Positions 36,880 to 49,602 of a stretch of 64,000 bases of DNA are shown here, in pieces. Origin of the DNA: Desmodesmus armatus (Eukaryota; Chlorophyta; Chlorophyceae; Sphaeropleales; Scenedesmaceae). Under the pieces are notes generated by a model, which worked only from the letters and a program-made list of their open reading frames with translations, was not told the origin of the DNA and ran no database searches. The first letter of the stretch is position 1. Each line of letters begins with the position of its first letter. The stretch is taken from positions 186,001 to 250,000 of the forward strand of contig VIIQ02000584.1 of NCBI GenBank assembly GCA_007449985.2, given 5' to 3'. Both the position numbers and the translations under genes were made by a program.

Positions 36880-38312
36880 TTGTGAGACCAGCTGTAGGTA
36901 GTGCGGGTTGTCGTGTGTTTCTATAGTGCTAGCGGGTGGTGGGGGTGGGGGTACATGATGGTGGGGGCTTTTGTTGTGCAAATTTGTGCTGGGGGACCTT
37001 TCTGTGTGTGTGCTACACGGTTGCCAGTCTGGCTTGCGGAACTTGTGTGGCCGCGATTTGAGTGGATGAAGAAAGGAGGCAGGCTTGGGCAGCATCATGC
37101 TGCGCATGATGCGCGGGAGCTGCTCGTCAGGTTGAAGGTTGAGGGTTGCCTGCTGCCTCGCATTCAGGCAGATCATGTTGACTACCTGGGGACTTGGTGA
37201 TTGAATCATAAGTGCCCTGTGGTGTGTGAAAGGAGCCAGCTGATGCACAACGTCTTCAAAGCAGTGATGGACCACACATTGTGTGATCAGTTGCTGATGC
37301 CAGAATTGGCAGCTAGGCAGGCTACTAGCTACTAGTAGTAGTCATCAGCAGCTGGCTAGTAATCACCAGTCCCTGTTTGAGGTAGGACACGGTCTAGGCA
37401 TAAATTTGCAAACAAAATACACTAGGTGCAAGCCGCATGCATGGCATGCTTGTATGGCCAGCACATGCAGTGACTGTTATCCAATATCAGAATGATCTTC
37501 AAGCCTACAGAACAGCCGAGCTGTTCACTGAATCATTCATCGAGATCAGGCTGACGGTCAGCTTGGTCTCAACTATGACGCAGTCACTGACAACTGTTCA
37601 GTACAGTACAGTACAGTATTTTGGGGACCAGGGTTCCAACCTCAGCACTATTCACATACAGCAACCCTCGGGGCCAACGGCAGGCCACAGGAATGCCACA
37701 GGAAGATAAAGCACATACGAATACCAGCCAGCGGCCACCTCCCTGGCTACATGTGCCCCATGGAGCATCTCCCCAGCAGGCAGTAACGTCTTCCTTACGT
37801 CTCTTGATAGTTAGGACTTGCCCATGATGCAGCTGCCAAGCAAGCTTCAGCTGACCACAACTGTCGCTAGCCCTGGGTATGGGGGCTGTCAGATGCATGC
37901 CCATGTAACGTGTAAGGCAACAAAGCGATTGGCTGGTTGATCACGCGCCTGAGACTTGCGCAGGTCTCAAGGCGCGAACAACCTCGTCGCGGCGACGGAA
38001 GCCCGGGTGCCGTTCAGTGCGACTTCGACAACCGCCGTCGAAGGATTGTCGGTCGAATATCACATGTGCACGTTGATTGTACAAAATAGTCTTCATAAGG
38101 ACAAACGGTCCCATCGCCAACAACATAGCACGCATGCATAAAGCACTGACGATCCAAGACGCAAGATCAGGCTACGCAGTTGGCTTCGTCAACAAGGTGC
38201 GTGGAATTGCATCTCAACATCTGTCAAGAGCACCCGTTCGTGTGGACCCCTTCCAGCAGCTGCACAGTACTAACAAACTCACAGCTCTGACATCTTCTGC
38301 TTTGTGTGCCCA
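36880..38312. other. Intergenic region with a compositionally different patch
   Basis: No exon is supported. 37944-38065 differs from its surroundings: CG-rich and free of CAG runs. It contains GCGCCTGAGAC ... GTCTCAAGGCGC, an imperfect 11-bp stem at 37946-37976. A second small stem, TTCGAC ... GTCGAA, is at about 38024-38043. Confidence 0.45.
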
Positions 38313-38726
38313 ATGCTGCAGTCCCCAAACCTGTGCAAGCTGGGCCTCCGTGCGCTACTGCTGTTGGGCGTGTGCTTTACAGCATGCCTCAGACCTACTT
38401 CGTCTTTGAAATGCTACATCTTTCCAAGAGGCGCCAACAGCACAACATCAATACCCGTGCACCGCACTGATGTTGTCCAACTCCAACAAACTGGGCCGAA
38501 CGCAGCTTGTTTGCGTTTCAAGCTGGACTGCACACAAGTGCCAGATCCTCTCCAAGAGGGCCATTGCAAGCAAGGCTTTGGTGGCAAGTGGATCTACACA
38601 ATCACCGGCAAGCAAAATTGTGCCAGCTTCAAGGGGACCGTGTACACCAACGCAAAGTGCTGCACTAAGGACAAGTGCAATGCACCAATCCGCAAGCTTG
38701 ACCCTGACACCAAGATCATCCGATGA
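38313..38726 (+). CDS. Small secreted Cys-rich protein with an LU/three-finger-like Cys pattern
   Basis: Single-exon frame of 137 codons. The N-terminus has a hydrophobic core (LRALLLLGVCFTAC) typical of a signal peptide. The mature part starts near SLKCY and holds eight Cys, ending with AKCCTKDKCNAP. A first CxY-type Cys near the N-terminus and a terminal CC-x4-CN are the hallmark of the Ly6/uPAR (LU) fold. In a green alga this is unexpected, and convergent evolution is possible. No membrane or GPI-anchor tail is visible. The GTG at 38304 is in frame, but the ATG gives the better signal peptide. An upstream exon cannot be excluded. Function unknown; nothing suggests a toxin. Confidence 0.6.
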   Translation: MLQSPNLCKLGLRALLLLGVCFTACLRPTSSLKCYIFPRGANSTTSIPVHRTDVVQLQQTGPNAACLRFKLDCTQVPDPLQEGHCKQGFGGKWIYTITGKQNCASFKGTVYTNAKCCTKDKCNAPIRKLDPDTKIIR

Positions 38727-39202
38727 TGTGGGCCGCACTCACCTAGGCTGGATAAGCCATGCGTATGATGACCCTGCAGCTTTGATTCTTGATACCTTGG
38801 TGACACATGGTGCAGCTGACAAGTTGAACCTTTGGAAGCGCGTATGGCACTGATATGCATGGTAGTCTTGATCAATATTGTGTCTGCATAAGTGCTTGTC
38901 CCAAGCAGCGGCTGCAGACAGCTGATCAACTGCATGCCTCTGTGACAGGCCCTGTGCTTTTTTAGTGCCGCTATGCCACATAGCAATGTGCTGTCACAGC
39001 ATGTATTGGCAGTCTCAAGCTGCATGTAGTTGTGGAATCTCTACTATCATGATACAAGCAGCAAGTATGTGACGCCCTGCAAGTCAGTTCAACTGGCTAC
39101 GCTCAGCGTCGGGTGTGTGTGCTGTACAGCTGTGGTAGCATGTTAGTTGCGCACTGCTGAGCACGCGAGCATTGCTGAGACTGGCTGAGACTGGCTGTGC
39201 AC

Positions 39203-39511
39203 ATGCACCTGAAGTGTGCCGTTGGACCTGTGAGCCTCAGTCCAACACCAGTGGTGACACCAGTGGTGCATGGTGCTTGTAACACAGAAGGGACTACGTG
39301 TGTGTGGGATACTGCTTCGTGGCACAAGCGCACCATGGACAAGCAAGTCATGGACTGGTGCTGCAAATACACTACAACAAAGTGCAACAATGTCTGCAGC
39401 ATAGCACAACACGGTAGCAAGCTTCATAGCTATGGTCATAATCAACTCATCCCAATGCACTGCGTCGAACGCCAAGGCGTCTTATCTTCAAGGCTGCAGG
39501 ACAAAAATTAG
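39203..39511 (+). CDS. Possible second Cys-rich protein or partial copy
   Basis: A 102-codon frame starting MHLKCAVGP, with ACNTEGTTCVW and WCCKYTTTKCNN. The KC start and the CC-x5-CN end echo the neighbour at 38313, but overall similarity is weak and there is no signal peptide in this exon. An in-frame TGA lies just upstream, so a first exon would have to be spliced on. The last 35 residues are probably not part of the domain. It could be a diverged tandem duplicate, a partial gene or chance. Confidence 0.35.
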   Translation: MHLKCAVGPVSLSPTPVVTPVVHGACNTEGTTCVWDTASWHKRTMDKQVMDWCCKYTTTKCNNVCSIAQHGSKLHSYGHNQLIPMHCVERQGVLSSRLQDKN

Positions 39512-40573
39512 CCAGAAGTACCGCCTCAACCACACACTGACACGGCATGCTACGCTTTTGCTCTTATGCTGGCTCTTTTCAGTGTTGACACCTGTTCACA
39601 CCATGACTAACAGCGGCTGGCACTGGGTCACAGCAGTACTTGGGCAGTTGTGATGACAAAGGCAGCACCGCAGTGACTCAGACCCAGTGGGGGCATTGCA
39701 GGTGCTGCTGCTGCTGCTGCTGCACCCGCTCAACTGTCACACCAGTTTGAATAAAATCAGGCATGGATGTGAGAGCTTTCAGCTGCTGCTGGGCCACAAA
39801 TGTGGCTGAAAAATCAGGATGGCTGAATGCACACCTCTTGGCAGGTTGGGTGCCGCTCACTCCTGATTGTTTTTACGGAGTGTCACACTGCTTAGCTTGA
39901 TGTGAGCTGTCAGTCGTCTGGGAGCTGTCAGTCGTCTGGGATCCTGGTGCCGTGCTTTACTTGGTTCCTATTTCGCACTGCCCTTTTCGCACTGTTCTTT
40001 GCTAGCACGTGGGTCTTGTGCAGCTAGCTGTGCAGTGCCGTAGGTTTAGCAAGCTTGTTATCAGGAGCGGCCACTAGTGGTGCTGCAGATAGCATGTTGC
40101 TGATGGTTCCTGCCGGTGTAGTGCATCACCCGTGACAGACAGGCTTTGACAGGTGACGAAGACGAATGAGTGTCGTATTGAAGAAGCAAGCCCAGCCGTC
40201 TAGGAAATTGGTAGTTCAGCCAGCCAGCCTGGCCAGTGAGCAGCCATGCAACCTGCACACATGAAGATTAAGGCACCGCGCCTGACATAATCTTGATTGA
40301 GAGCAATGCAGTGCAACAGTGCAGACAGAGAGTGCCTACACGGATGTGCTGCATGTTCTCACATAAAGGTGTGAGTTTGAGGGACCGGGTGGTGCATGGG
40401 TCAGTAAGTGCCTGAAACGGAACTTTGTATTGTTCTGCATATACTTCATATCACTGCAGCATCTCACCGTTTCTGCAGGAATGTACTGCTGCTGCCCGCC
40501 AAAATGAAGCTGCGAACGAAGGTCGTCGATTGATGGCAACGCATCGATTTCAACGCATGATATATTAGGCAGA
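39512..40573. other. Intergenic region before the LCAT-family gene
   Basis: GAGCTGTCAGTCGTCTGGGA is present twice in tandem near 39905-39942. Nothing else stands out, and no exon is supported. Confidence 0.5.
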
Positions 40574-41187
40574 ATGTCCATGATGCGTTTCTTGCTGGCA
40601 GCTCTGTTAGTAGCTGGGGTGGCTGTTGGGCAGGCAGCAGCAGGAGCTCTCTGTGATGGTGCCAAACACCCCATTATCATCCTGCCAGGTGGGTGAGCGG
40701 CGAAGCAGCTACAAACAGCATTATAAGCATATTTGGATTCACGTACCATGGCAGTATGCTTGTGTGTGGTGGTTGGAGCAATTGGCACAAGGATGCCACT
40801 GCAGGACTACACAGCACAACTGGTGTGTGAGCTGCTAGGGTAGAACCAGGGGGCAGCTGGGCATAAGTGTAGATAAATTTCACTGCTCAATCATCAGTTT
40901 CAGTTGGCTCACTGCTGGTCGGTTCAAGCAGCAGCACGCACATATGAACGCAGACGGCAGGGGGCGTTCAGCAAACCGCTGCGCAGGCATAAGCTATGTA
41001 AGCAATGGGTACAGTGCTGTGGTGTGTATGGGTATTGTTGTGAGCGCGCGAAATAGCACAATGCACACGTCCCTGGACACAGTATCATGTCATGAGCAGG
41101 CTGGACCCAGATTCACATATAACTGTAGTGGCAAAAACAGTCGTTCAGCATCAGCACGAGAGCAGCAGCAGCAGCAGCAGCAGCAAT

Positions 41188-41222
<35 letters not shown>

Positions 41223-44200
41223 GAGGAGGAGAACAAACAAGACATCAGACAGTGGCAGTACACCTACGTCGCTAGTTGCCCACTGCCACCTGCCAGATGC
41301 ACTCCACCGCACCTCCTGGCCATGTTGCTCCCCCCCCCCACACACACACACAGACTACACCTGACCCGCCCATCTATACCCCACCTCACACCCACACGCT
41401 ACTCAAACAAATGGCAGACCAAACTAATGGCAGACAAGACTCAGGCAATGCATGAGCTAGTGAAGCTGCAACAGCAGCCCAGCATGACCTGAAGACAACT
41501 AGCTAGTTTGGATATCTCGAATATGGGGTCACCATGCAGCGCTGCTCCCTCCTGAGGAAGGCGGCTAACAAGACTGGCGGCAGCTGCACAAGGAGGGGCA
41601 GCCGTGTGGAGAGCAGAGTCACAACATACACAGCGGAACATGACTATGCGCAATGCAGCGCTTTGGCTTGGCAGCAGATATTGGCAGTTGCAGCTGTTGG
41701 TGTGGATGTGCCGCCACGCTGATGAAGGGAGACGGCAGCTGCTGTTGTGCTCTAGGCAACAGGGTGTGCCTTCTGGCTTGTATAATGTCAATGGTTGAAA
41801 CCAACAGCAGCAGTACTGACGGGCATGTCTGTGCTGCCCCTGCTCCCCCCCCCCCCCCCCCCCCCCCCGCGTTCCACCTCAGGCATCATGGCGAGCCAGA
41901 TGAATGCCAGCTACAGCGGCGTGTCCCCTGGTGCGCCCTGCATAGGGCGCAAGAAGATGCACCAGATCTGGCCCCCCTCAGCCAAGGACATACTGCCAAC
42001 AGGGTTTGCATGCTGGAAGTACCTCATACAGCTGGAGTACGACGGGCGGGCAAAATCGTGAGCAACGGCTAGCTGGAAGGGAGGGGGGGGTGAATTGAAG
42101 GCAAAGGGGTGTTGTGCTAGAGAGCAGCTGGCAGTGTTGTGGTTGGGTCAAGCAGTAGATGGATCACTATGGAAAGAAACAGTTTCTCAGAGAAGGAGTA
42201 GCAAGGCAGATTCCGCAGCACCCAGCAGCGACCATGCAGAGGGGGGGGGGGGTAGCCGTGTGGGGACATGGAGATGACTCTTACATTGTGGTGACTGTTC
42301 ACGTGCAGCAGTTGCAGGGATAATTGAAGACGCGCGCAGGGCCTGTGATAGTGTCTGGTGTCGTCAGGGTGGCTGCATTGAGTTGGGCAAACTGCATCAA
42401 CCCTTGACAGGTTGGTGAGACACAATGGACGTGGTGGCCGCAACCAGCAGTGACAAGAGCAATCAGCATACCAACACACCCTGCATGACACGCATGCAGT
42501 ATTGCACACAGCAGTGGGGGCCTCCTCACTGATTTGCTTGCACACATGCTGCCGATCTTCCTTTTCTTTCCTCCAGGTTCGTCAACAACCGCGGCGTCAA
42601 GGTTCAGGTTGAGTCCGGCGGCCGCTCCGGCACAAAGTACCAACTGTTCCAGGCCTCCTACAGCAACCTGACGGACTACCTGGTTCGCACGATGGGCTAT
42701 ACTATCGGCAAGGACCTGTTTGGCGCACCGTACGACTGGCGATTTCACCTGTCGGGGCTTGAGCAGGGCGGACAGATGGACCAGCTGATGGCGAGGATTG
42801 AGAACGCCGTCAATAACAACTGCGGAAAGAAGGCGATCCTTATCGGACACTCTATGGGTGGACTCGTGTCTGTCGCGCTGCTGCATCGAGACCATGAATG
42901 GACGTAAGTGACACAGGCATGTGCATGCAAGGCCATTGGCAAAGCAGTGAAAGAGGAGTTGCTCGAGCCAGTCAGTTGCTTCAGTCCGTGGTGGGACATG
43001 ATGCCCAAAATCGTTGTCACAAGGCCCCGCTGTGCAAACCCCTCACCCAGCCTGTTCCCCTCGGCTATGACGTTTGGCGCGCCTGCAGGCAGATGTACGT
43101 CAAGGGTCTCATCACGGTGTCGTCACCCTTTGGTGGCACCACAGACCAGGCCATCACTGTGCGCATGGGTGCTGTGGAGTGGAACATCAACGAGTGGGTC
43201 AAGAACCCACTCAGCAAGGTGGCCAAGGACCTGGCAGCACACGCACAGGTAGGAGAGATGGACCATGACTAAGGGCCTTAGTCATAGGGCTTGCTCTACA
43301 CCCACCAGCCTGCCTGCGACTCAAGGAAATCCATGACTGCAAGTAGTAGCACCAACATTAGTTGTGTTGCAAAGTTAACCAACAGTACCCACGACGTCAA
43401 CCAAAACTGCCTTGCACAAGACAAGACGAGTGCTGACACGCGTGTGATTTTACATGTGTACTGCAGGACATGGCGAAGGCTCTTGAGCAGGACGACTTTG
43501 AGGTCACCACCGCCAGCATCGCAGCCGCCCGCCGTGTCGGCCGCACAGCAGTCCGCCGCGCCAGCCACCTCGCATCAGCCATCAGCCACCGCGGCAACCA
43601 CCACCACCCTGGCGGCCTCACCGACCGCACCCTCCTCTCAACCCCCGCACCCTTGAAAGCCAAGACCGCTGCTCTTCCAAAGCCCATCAACAACATGGTG
43701 AAAAACTACATCTCCTCTGCTTTCTATAAGGTCACCATGGGCCTGCCGGGGCTAGCGATGCTGCTGCCGTACCCCAGCGCGTATGGCGCGTGGAGGCGCA
43801 TCGTGGTGACGCGGAAGCGCACCTACACGGCGAGCATGATGAAGAAGTTGATGACGGATATTGGGGACAGCGTGACGCAGCACGCGTGGGGCAAGGTGCA
43901 GGAGTTGGATAAGCTGCTGGCAAAGGGGCAGGTCCCTGGTGTTGCGAGCTACTGCATGTACGGTGCGTGCTGTCAGTGTCAAAGGGCCTTCTTACCATTG
44001 TCAAACGGGCTGCTTGTGCACCATGCCCATGCGTGAGACGGCCTGAACTTGCTTTACCTGTAAAAGAGAGACAAACAGTGTTGCTTTCACTGCGTCTTGC
44101 GCCGCCGGGATATCCGCTACCTCTGCTTACCCGCTGTTGCTCCTGGCTCCTAGTCCTGCCATTGCTTACCCCCAGGCCAGTCTGAAAGATAGGGTGGCTC

Positions 44201-46214
44201 CCCTGTCACACACACAAGGAAAGTGTTGTCGTGTCTAGTGCTTCAGCTGTTGCCAAAATGCTATGCTAAACCTCTGCTGCTCCCTGCCCCTGTTCCTGCC
44301 CCTCCCCAGGCCACCTGCTGGACACCACGTTGACCTGGAGCTTCCCCAACATCCAAGAGAACAAGGCAGCACTGGCAGCAACACCCCTGGTCACAACCAG
44401 TGGGGACGGAACTGTGTCAGTGCAAAGTCTAAAGCAGTGCTACAAGTGAGTATATCCAGATCCACAGCAGCAGCAGCAGCAGCAGCAGTGGCAGCAGCAG
44501 CTGCAGCAGCCTCAAGCAGTGCTACAAGTGAGCATCTCTACCAGAGATTGGATAGCTGCTGCTTGACAGGGCAGGACGCTTGGTAACTGTTGTACAGGGT
44601 CTGCACTGACTTTGATAGGGGAGTGACAAGTGCCAGTGAGGCAATAGGCTGCAGGTGATTCAGTTGTACCCTCAAAAGGGTGGATAGGTGATTGCAGGCC
44701 GTGCCACACATTCGTGATTGTACAATGACTCCCTCCTCTGTGTTTGCTCAGGGCCGCAACACCCCCTCCCCCTGTCCACCCCCTCACCCCCCCCCCCACT
44801 AAAACAGGATCACCCCCAACATCACAGAGCTAGGTGCCTACGGCCACCTAGAAGTGCTCAAGAACCATGTCTAGCAGCTGCCACACGATCCGAGACAGGC
44901 TGTCAATCCTCAGCTTACCCATGCTGACTCCCCCCCCCCCCATGTTGTAACCCCCACCCCACCCCCCACCTTGGCTCTCCCCACCACAACAGAATCACCC
45001 CCAACATCACAGAGTTGGGTGCCTACGGCCACCTAGAAGTCCTCAAGAACAAGGCCACCCTGGCACAGATACGGGAGGTCATTCGGGAGATATCTTCAAG
45101 CCCTGATGAGGCCAGCAGATGGCCAGGAGGGGCTGGGGGCCCAGGGGGTCGTGAGGCACGGATGCCACCCCCCAACCGGCTGCCTCAGTGGCCCTCAGCT
45201 GATGACCAGCTGAGTGAAGATGAACCCAGCAGCGGCGACGACGAGTTTGTGTAAGTGCCGCGGCAAGATTAGGACGAAGTAGTTGCTTGAAGAAACAGGG
45301 GGGTGGGGGGGTGGGGGAAGGTCTATGTGAACCAGCTGAGTGAAGATGAATCCACCAGCAGCGACGAAGAGTTTGTGTAAGTGCTGAGGGTCTGCCGGGG
45401 CGAAAACTAAATAGAGTAGTTGCTTTGTGAACAGGGGTGGAAGGAGGGGGGTGGGTGAACCAGCTGAGTGAGGATGACGCCCTAGCAATGACGGCTAGTA
45501 AGTTTGATGCAGCGGGGTGGGGCAGCAGTGTGAGAGGGGGGGTGCGGTAGTGTCAGCCGTAATGCGGAATGCTCTCTGGATGCTTTGTTGAATTGACTAT
45601 GCGAATCACATGGCTGTTTGCTCACATGCACATGTGCACTCCTTTCCGCCACATGCAGGCCTGAGGGCAGTGATGGCTTTGCAGACAATGAGGGTCAGGA
45701 TGGTGCCCTGGGTGGTGATGAGGGTGACAGTGATGACTATGAGGGGGCCTGGGAGCTGGAGGTGGACACACAGCCACACACACCACCCTTCACACACATG
45801 CACAACAAAATCGACCCCACAGACACTCCCGGCAGCAGCAACAGCAGCAGGGACATTGAGCCTGGCAGCAGCAGCAGCAGTGGTACTTTGAGGATCCAGC
45901 TGCCACAGGAGCTCAAGCATGCCCACACACCAAGAGCCTGCCGACCTTCAACCCCATCAAGCCCCCAGCTGCTGCTGCAGAGCCGCCGCCAGTGCAGTCA
46001 CCTGGTGACGCCAGCAGCGGCAGCAATGCTGGCAGCAGTGACCCAGCCGCCGGCAGCAGTGCTGGCAGCAGTGGCGCAGCCGCCGGCAACGATGATGGCA
46101 GCAGTGGTGATGGGGATGCAGACCTGGTGGTTGCTACACCCCTCAGCACAGCGCTGACCACCCACAACAGCAGGAGGACGAGGATGATCTGGGCATTCCT
46201 AGTGAGAGTGCCTT

Positions 46215-46260
<46 letters not shown>

Positions 46261-46507
46261 GGTGGCAGTGTCCCACAGCAGCCAACAGGAGTCAATGTGA
46301 CCGCTCCTGGTCCTCCTGATGCTGCTGCTGGCACAGGGGGTGCAGCTGTACACCCAGCAGTCCCGCCACCTCACCAGCCAACAGCCCCACAACCCAAGGA
46401 GCCGTCACAGCAGCAGGAACAGCCGCAACGACAGCACCAGCAGCAATCAAGCAACAGGACGAATGATGCCAGCCGTAATACAGCTGGAGAGGCAAAGGCC
46501 AGCGGCA

Positions 46508-46539
<32 letters not shown>

Positions 46540-46643
46540 TCTGGCCCCATGCCTAGCGGCAGCAGCACCAGCAAGGCTGCAGCGCCTGCAGCACCTGCAG
46601 AGAATGCCTCAGGTGCAGGGGCACAGCAGCCTGACAGACAGGT

Positions 46644-46693
<50 letters not shown>

Positions 46694-47246
46694 GCCAGGG
46701 CACAAAAGCTACACCCACAGACCCAAAGCCTGCAAGTCTGCTAGCCAATGCCACACAGCCGGCCCTGCATACAAACGTGACAAAGGTGCCACCACTGCAA
46801 GGCACTCAACAGGCGGTGTCCGCTGGGCAGGATGCAACACAGCAGCCCCAGAAGCAGCAACTGCTGCCGCCGCAGAAGCAGCAGCAGCAGCAGCAGCAGC
46901 CAAACAAGGTTCAGCAGCAGACAGCGCCACAGCCACAACAGCAGCAGCAGCTGCAGCAGCACAAGCCTCAAATGAAGTTGTCGCAGCGGCTGCAGCTGCA
47001 TGAGCATCAGGAGCTGCCTGTCCAGCAGCCGCTGCAGGAGCAGCAGCAGCAGCAGCACCAGCAGCAGCAGCTAGATGCTGTGCAATTGCCAGTTGCCACT
47101 GCACCAGGTGCGCTACCCAAGCCGAGTCCACAGCAGCAGCTGCAGCAGCAGAAACCTCAAGACAAGCTGTTGCAGCGGCTGCAGCTGCATGAGCATCGAG
47201 AGCCACCTGCCCAGCAGCCCATGCAGGAGCAGCAGCAGCCATCGCA

Positions 47247-47302
<56 letters not shown>

Positions 47303-47510
47303 TTCAGGAGCAGCAGCACCTATTGCAGGAACAGCAGCAGCAGCAGAAGCAGGACGCAGTGCAGGTGGTGAAGCCTACCGCCACACTGGAGCCAGCAGCC
47401 ATCAGCATCCAGCATGCCGCACCCGGCGTGGATTTATCTGGCGTGTCTCCCAGCGACAATGGAATGCGAGTTGAGCCCAAGCAAAACCAGCAGGTGCAGC
47501 CGCAGCAGCC

Positions 47511-47542
<32 letters not shown>

Positions 47543-48400
47543 CTGTGAACGTGCCAGTTGCCACCTCATCAGCTGCACTACCCAAGCCAGATCCCCAGCA
47601 GCAGCCGGCACAGGTGGCAGGCACTGCACATGAGCAGCACCATCATATCCACCCCCCCGGGCCCAAGGCCACAGTCATGACAGTGGTCACTGAGCAACAA
47701 CAGCAGCAGCAGCAGGAACACCAGAAGAAACAGACACTGCCAACACTGCAAGCAGGTTCCAATCAGCAGCCGCAGCAGCAGCAGCAACAGCATAAAGACG
47801 AGTATACTTTAACACAGCACCACTCACTGCAACAGCAGGAGCTGGTTGGTGGCAGCTCTTCTAGCCAGCTGCCCCAACACATCTCAAGCAGCCCCGCTGG
47901 GGTACACACACACCCAAGCCCCAATCATGTTCAGCTCAGGGAGCAGCAAACGGGGGCGGCTGACAAGACTCTGCCACGCTTGCAGCAGCAGCCGCAGCTC
48001 CAATCCGGGCAGGCTGGTGATCAGCATGGCTCCGTGCCTCTCCATGCAGCATCAACCCCAGCACGCCCAACCCTCAAAGCCACAGCTCAGCACACCCAGG
48101 GTCCTCAGCAATCCACTGCCCACACAGCTGGTGCGGCCAGCACACCGCATGTAGAGTTGCACCTATTGAGCACTAACACCCCCGGTGCTGCAGCAGTTGC
48201 TCCCCAGCCTGGGGAAGTTCGCCCATCTAGGAGCGACACCTTTGGCATCCCTTTGCTTGCAGCCCAAGCTCCGCAACAGGCCCAGCCAGTGCCAAAACAG
48301 AACCACCCCACGCATGCGAAGCTCTTCCACCTGCCACAAACACCTCTACATGATCAAGTAGAGGAGGAAGATGAGGAGAAAGGTTGGCAAGCAGAGCTTG

Positions 48401-48452
<52 letters not shown>

Positions 48453-49602
48453 GTATGATGCTGAGGAGTATGATGGTCAGCAGGAGGAGCTGAATTACAT
48501 AGCAGAGCAGATGATGGACGAGCAGCAGGAGCTGCCTGACTACCTCTACCAGGAGATGTACACAGACGAACAACCCGTGCGACACCACTTGCAGAATTAT
48601 CACCGCCAGCAGCACCAGCAGCAGCAGCAGCGGCCCCTCCTGCATCCACAACGTGTGCTGCCCCCACGCCCCCGCAAAAGGCAGATGATCGTGAGTGCTG
48701 CTCGCAAGGCCCTCTCTGGCGCTGTCAGCACCACACTGCGCTCCCTCAATAAGGTGGTGGCTGCAGATGCCGCCGGCCTTGCAATCCCCACCAGCAGCAG
48801 CAGCAGCAGCAGCAGGCTTGTGGGCGCCACATCAGCAGGGCTGCGGGGGCCTGGTGCCCTGGCAGGTCTTGCAGAGGCCCTGAAGGCCACACACCAGGAG
48901 GTGCTGGCCTCTGCTGCAGCTGAGGCACAGGCCAGCCGCCGGCTGCAAGGGCTAGATGGGATCGAGGGGCGTCTCGCCTCATACCCCAGTAGTAGCAGCA
49001 GCAGTGGGCAACGAACCAGCGGCAGCAGTGACATCAGTAGCAGCGGTTCCCAGGCCCTTGTGAACCACATCAAGCGCCATGCCAGCGAGGAAGATGTTGT
49101 CATGACCAGCAGCAGAGAGGGCGAGGTGCGGCAAGGAGGAGGGGTGTGGCAGCCGTCTGAGTCACAGCACTCTGAACTGAGTGCTGGGCTGATAGGCTCC
49201 ACACCCAGCAACAGTGGCAGTGATGCAGCCCCTAGTAGCAGTGGCAGCAGTGGCACCACGCAAACCCCCAACCTGAGCAGCAGCAGCAGCAGCAGCAAGA
49301 CTGGGAACAAAGCCAAGCTTGCCAGCAGCGACAGCAGCAGTGAAATCCCTGCTCCAACCGCTGCCGACACCCCCGGGCTGTTCGCAAAGGGAGAGCCAGT
49401 CCCCCCCAAGGCTTTGATCGTGCCCAAGCTTGTGTCCGTGTTGGACCCTGAAGTCAACCCCCTGAGTCAGTATGATGTGGTGGGGGCCCCTCGCTCTGTG
49501 GCGCTGGGTACGCAGTGGGCGCACCAGGTGTATGATGTGTCATCAGGGGCTTGCCTGCTGGCACTGGCAAATGGGGAGAAGCCGCCACCAGGCTGCATCT
49601 GA
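40574..49602 (+). CDS. LCAT-family lipase/acyltransferase with a very long Gln-rich C-terminal tail
   Basis: Exons are 40574-40688, 41883-42057, 42577-42903, 43089-43248, 43467-43962, 44310-44445, 44993-45250 and 45659-49602, about 1,870 residues. A signal peptide (MMRFLLAALLVAGVAVG) leads into HPIIILPGIM, the family's first strand. The triad is visible: Ser in GHSMGG, Asp in SGDGTV and His in GAYGHLEVL; GAPYDWR is the usual substrate-loop motif. This fits a secretory or ER enzyme that cleaves or transfers a phospholipid acyl chain (LCAT/PDAT/phospholipase A-like); which one is open. The catalytic part ends in exon 7. Exon 8 adds about 1,300 acidic, Gln- and Ser-rich residues and ends KPPPGCI. 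Exon 8 changes frame twice, near 45915 and 46155, each by -1. Exon 7 has an alternative upstream version with a stop. Confidence 0.82.
44425..44545 (+). repeat. Duplicated exon 6 end and donor of the LCAT-family gene
   Basis: TCTAAAGCAGTGCTACAAGTGAGTAT at the real donor (44428-44453) recurs as CTCAAGCAGTGCTACAAGTGAGCAT at 44512-44536. A CAG microsatellite lies between. Confidence 0.9.
44808..44874 (+). CDS. Alternative terminal exon 7a of the LCAT-family gene
   Basis: After an AAACAG acceptor this segment repeats the start of exon 7 almost base for base (ITPNITELGAYGHLEVLKN) but then reads HV and a TAG at 44872-44874. Spliced to exon 6 (phase AA|G) it gives a protein of 491 residues. That protein keeps the whole Ser-Asp-His triad and lacks the Gln-rich tail, a normal size for the family. 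Whether it is used needs transcript evidence. Confidence 0.55.
45200..45480 (+). repeat. Triplicated exon 7 end and donor of the LCAT-family gene
   Basis: ACCAGCTGAGTGAAGATGAA, then CAGCAGCGGCGACGACGAGTTTGTGTAAGTG, lies at 45206-45256. A near copy with the same donor is at 45331-45384, and a third, cut short (ACCAGCTGAGTGAGGATGA), is at about 45458-45476. Confidence 0.9.

Noticed and set aside
38313..38726. Animal-type three-finger toxin
   Set aside because: Only the Cys pattern is similar. Genome context and the absence of further resemblance speak for an algal secreted protein.
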